Assembly: GCA_004297765.1 (NCBI GenBank)
Contig: SCTZ01000183.1
Location: 1 to 39,696, forward strand
Origin: Chloroflexota bacterium
Lineage (GTDB): Bacteria; Chloroflexota; Dehalococcoidia; FW602-bin16
Reading direction: 5' to 3'
DNA: 39,696 bases
Below are positions 39,373-39,696 of the stretch, in pieces. Each line of letters begins with the position of its first letter. The first letter of the stretch is position 1. Made by a program: the position numbers and the translations under genes. The notes under the pieces are model-generated. The model was given only the letters and a program-made list of their open reading frames with translations, was not told the DNA's origin and made no database searches.

Positions 39373-39603
39373 ATGAGAGATCAAGAGCTCCTGAAACACT
39401 ACAAGCCCGAGCCCGCCAGCGAGCGTGAGAAGCAGTGTATGGAGGGTCTGGGGCTGATCGACTACGAGGTGTACGGGCGCAAGCTGGAGGTTTCCTGCTG
39501 GGAGGCCCGCGATGCGCTGGTGCGTATGGGCGTCTCGCCCATGATCGAGGCGGGTGACGTGGCCATCGGTCTATATACTCGACTTTTGCACCTTGAGAAT
39601 TGA
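39373..39603 (+). CDS. Small uncharacterised protein of the HyuA-type operon
   Basis: A 76-residue protein I do not recognise. It begins MRDQELLKHYKPEPASEREK and ends GDVAIGLYTRLLHLEN, with a Cys in the N-terminal half (EKQCMEG) and one in EVSCWEARDA. It is mildly charged, without membrane segments or repeats. GAGAAGGGAGTACCAGAGC precedes the ATG and the gene is 22 bases after the second HyuA-type subunit, so it is probably a real member of the operon and may be an accessory subunit. HyuB, if present, would begin to the right of the window. Confidence 0.7.
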   Translation: MRDQELLKHYKPEPASEREKQCMEGLGLIDYEVYGRKLEVSCWEARDALVRMGVSPMIEAGDVAIGLYTRLLHLEN

Positions 39604-39696
39604 ATACCTCCAGCGTCTGGAGTGAGCCAGAAAACACTCGCTTAGGGCGCCGTTAGGCAACACTCGCCCTGCCCCAGCTCCATTCACCTCCCGGTG

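Noticed and set aside
1-39696. CRISPR array, tRNA, rRNA or transposase genes
   Set aside because: No regularly spaced direct repeats, no tRNA or rRNA features and no transposase-like protein were seen; the repeats present are short inverted elements.

Overview
The window is about 39.7 kb of GC-rich bacterial DNA, densely coding and almost entirely on the + strand. It carries no rRNA, tRNA, CRISPR array or recognisable transposase. Gene content points to an uncultured member of the Chloroflexota (inference): flavin-dependent LLM oxidoreductases, many acyl-CoA enzymes, branched-chain-type ABC parts, a large MalT/LuxR-type ATPase regulator, and many short foldback repeats between genes. No marker gene in the window fixes the taxon.

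Layout. (1) 1-4080: acyl-CoA dehydrogenase (cut at the left edge), LLM oxidoreductase, second acyl-CoA dehydrogenase and crotonase-fold protein, closely spaced with ribosome binding sites. (2) 4330-8595: a TIM-barrel isomerase-like gene whose last codons contain a strong promoter for a BadH-like short-chain dehydrogenase and a molybdopterin/tungstopterin oxidoreductase. (3) 8654-12503: a lipoprotein substrate-binding protein behind its own promoter and a foldback element, a second LLM oxidoreductase and a double-EthD protein. (4) 12518-16896: a second copy of the same promoter-operator, then a crotonase-fold protein, CoA ligase 1 and a second lipoprotein binding protein. (5) 17294-26277: CoA ligases 2 and 3, a third acyl-CoA dehydrogenase without a glutamate at either usual catalytic position, two VOC (glyoxalase-fold) genes, and a molybdopterin oxidoreductase fused to a DinB-like domain. 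(6) 26329-28643: a third promoter-operator, a small 2[4Fe-4S] ferredoxin, a CrtI-like FAD oxidoreductase and a LivF-type ATPase. (7) 28923-33289: a MerR regulator translationally coupled to a canonical enoyl-CoA hydratase, facing a 1043-residue LuxR/MalT-type regulator on the - strand. (8) 33311-34798: 1.5 kb of non-coding DNA holding two miniature inverted-repeat elements. (9) 34799-39603: two hydantoinase/oxoprolinase A-type ATPase subunits, an acetone-carboxylase-gamma-like zinc protein between them, and a small unknown protein, in the order I recall for acetophenone carboxylase.

How it may work together (inference). The genes look like a catabolic island for a cyclic or aromatic carboxylic acid or ketone: periplasmic capture and ABC import, carboxylation and/or CoA activation, alpha-beta dehydrogenation, hydration, BadH-like alcohol oxidation, and redox chemistry by two Mo/W enzymes and a ferredoxin-linked flavoprotein. 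The best evidence that it acts as one system is a shared 17-bp palindromic operator, TTnACG-N5-CGTnAA or a close variant, just downstream of three sigma-70-like promoters that head three different operons. The MerR protein encoded here is the leading candidate for its ligand. The substrate cannot be read from the sequence.
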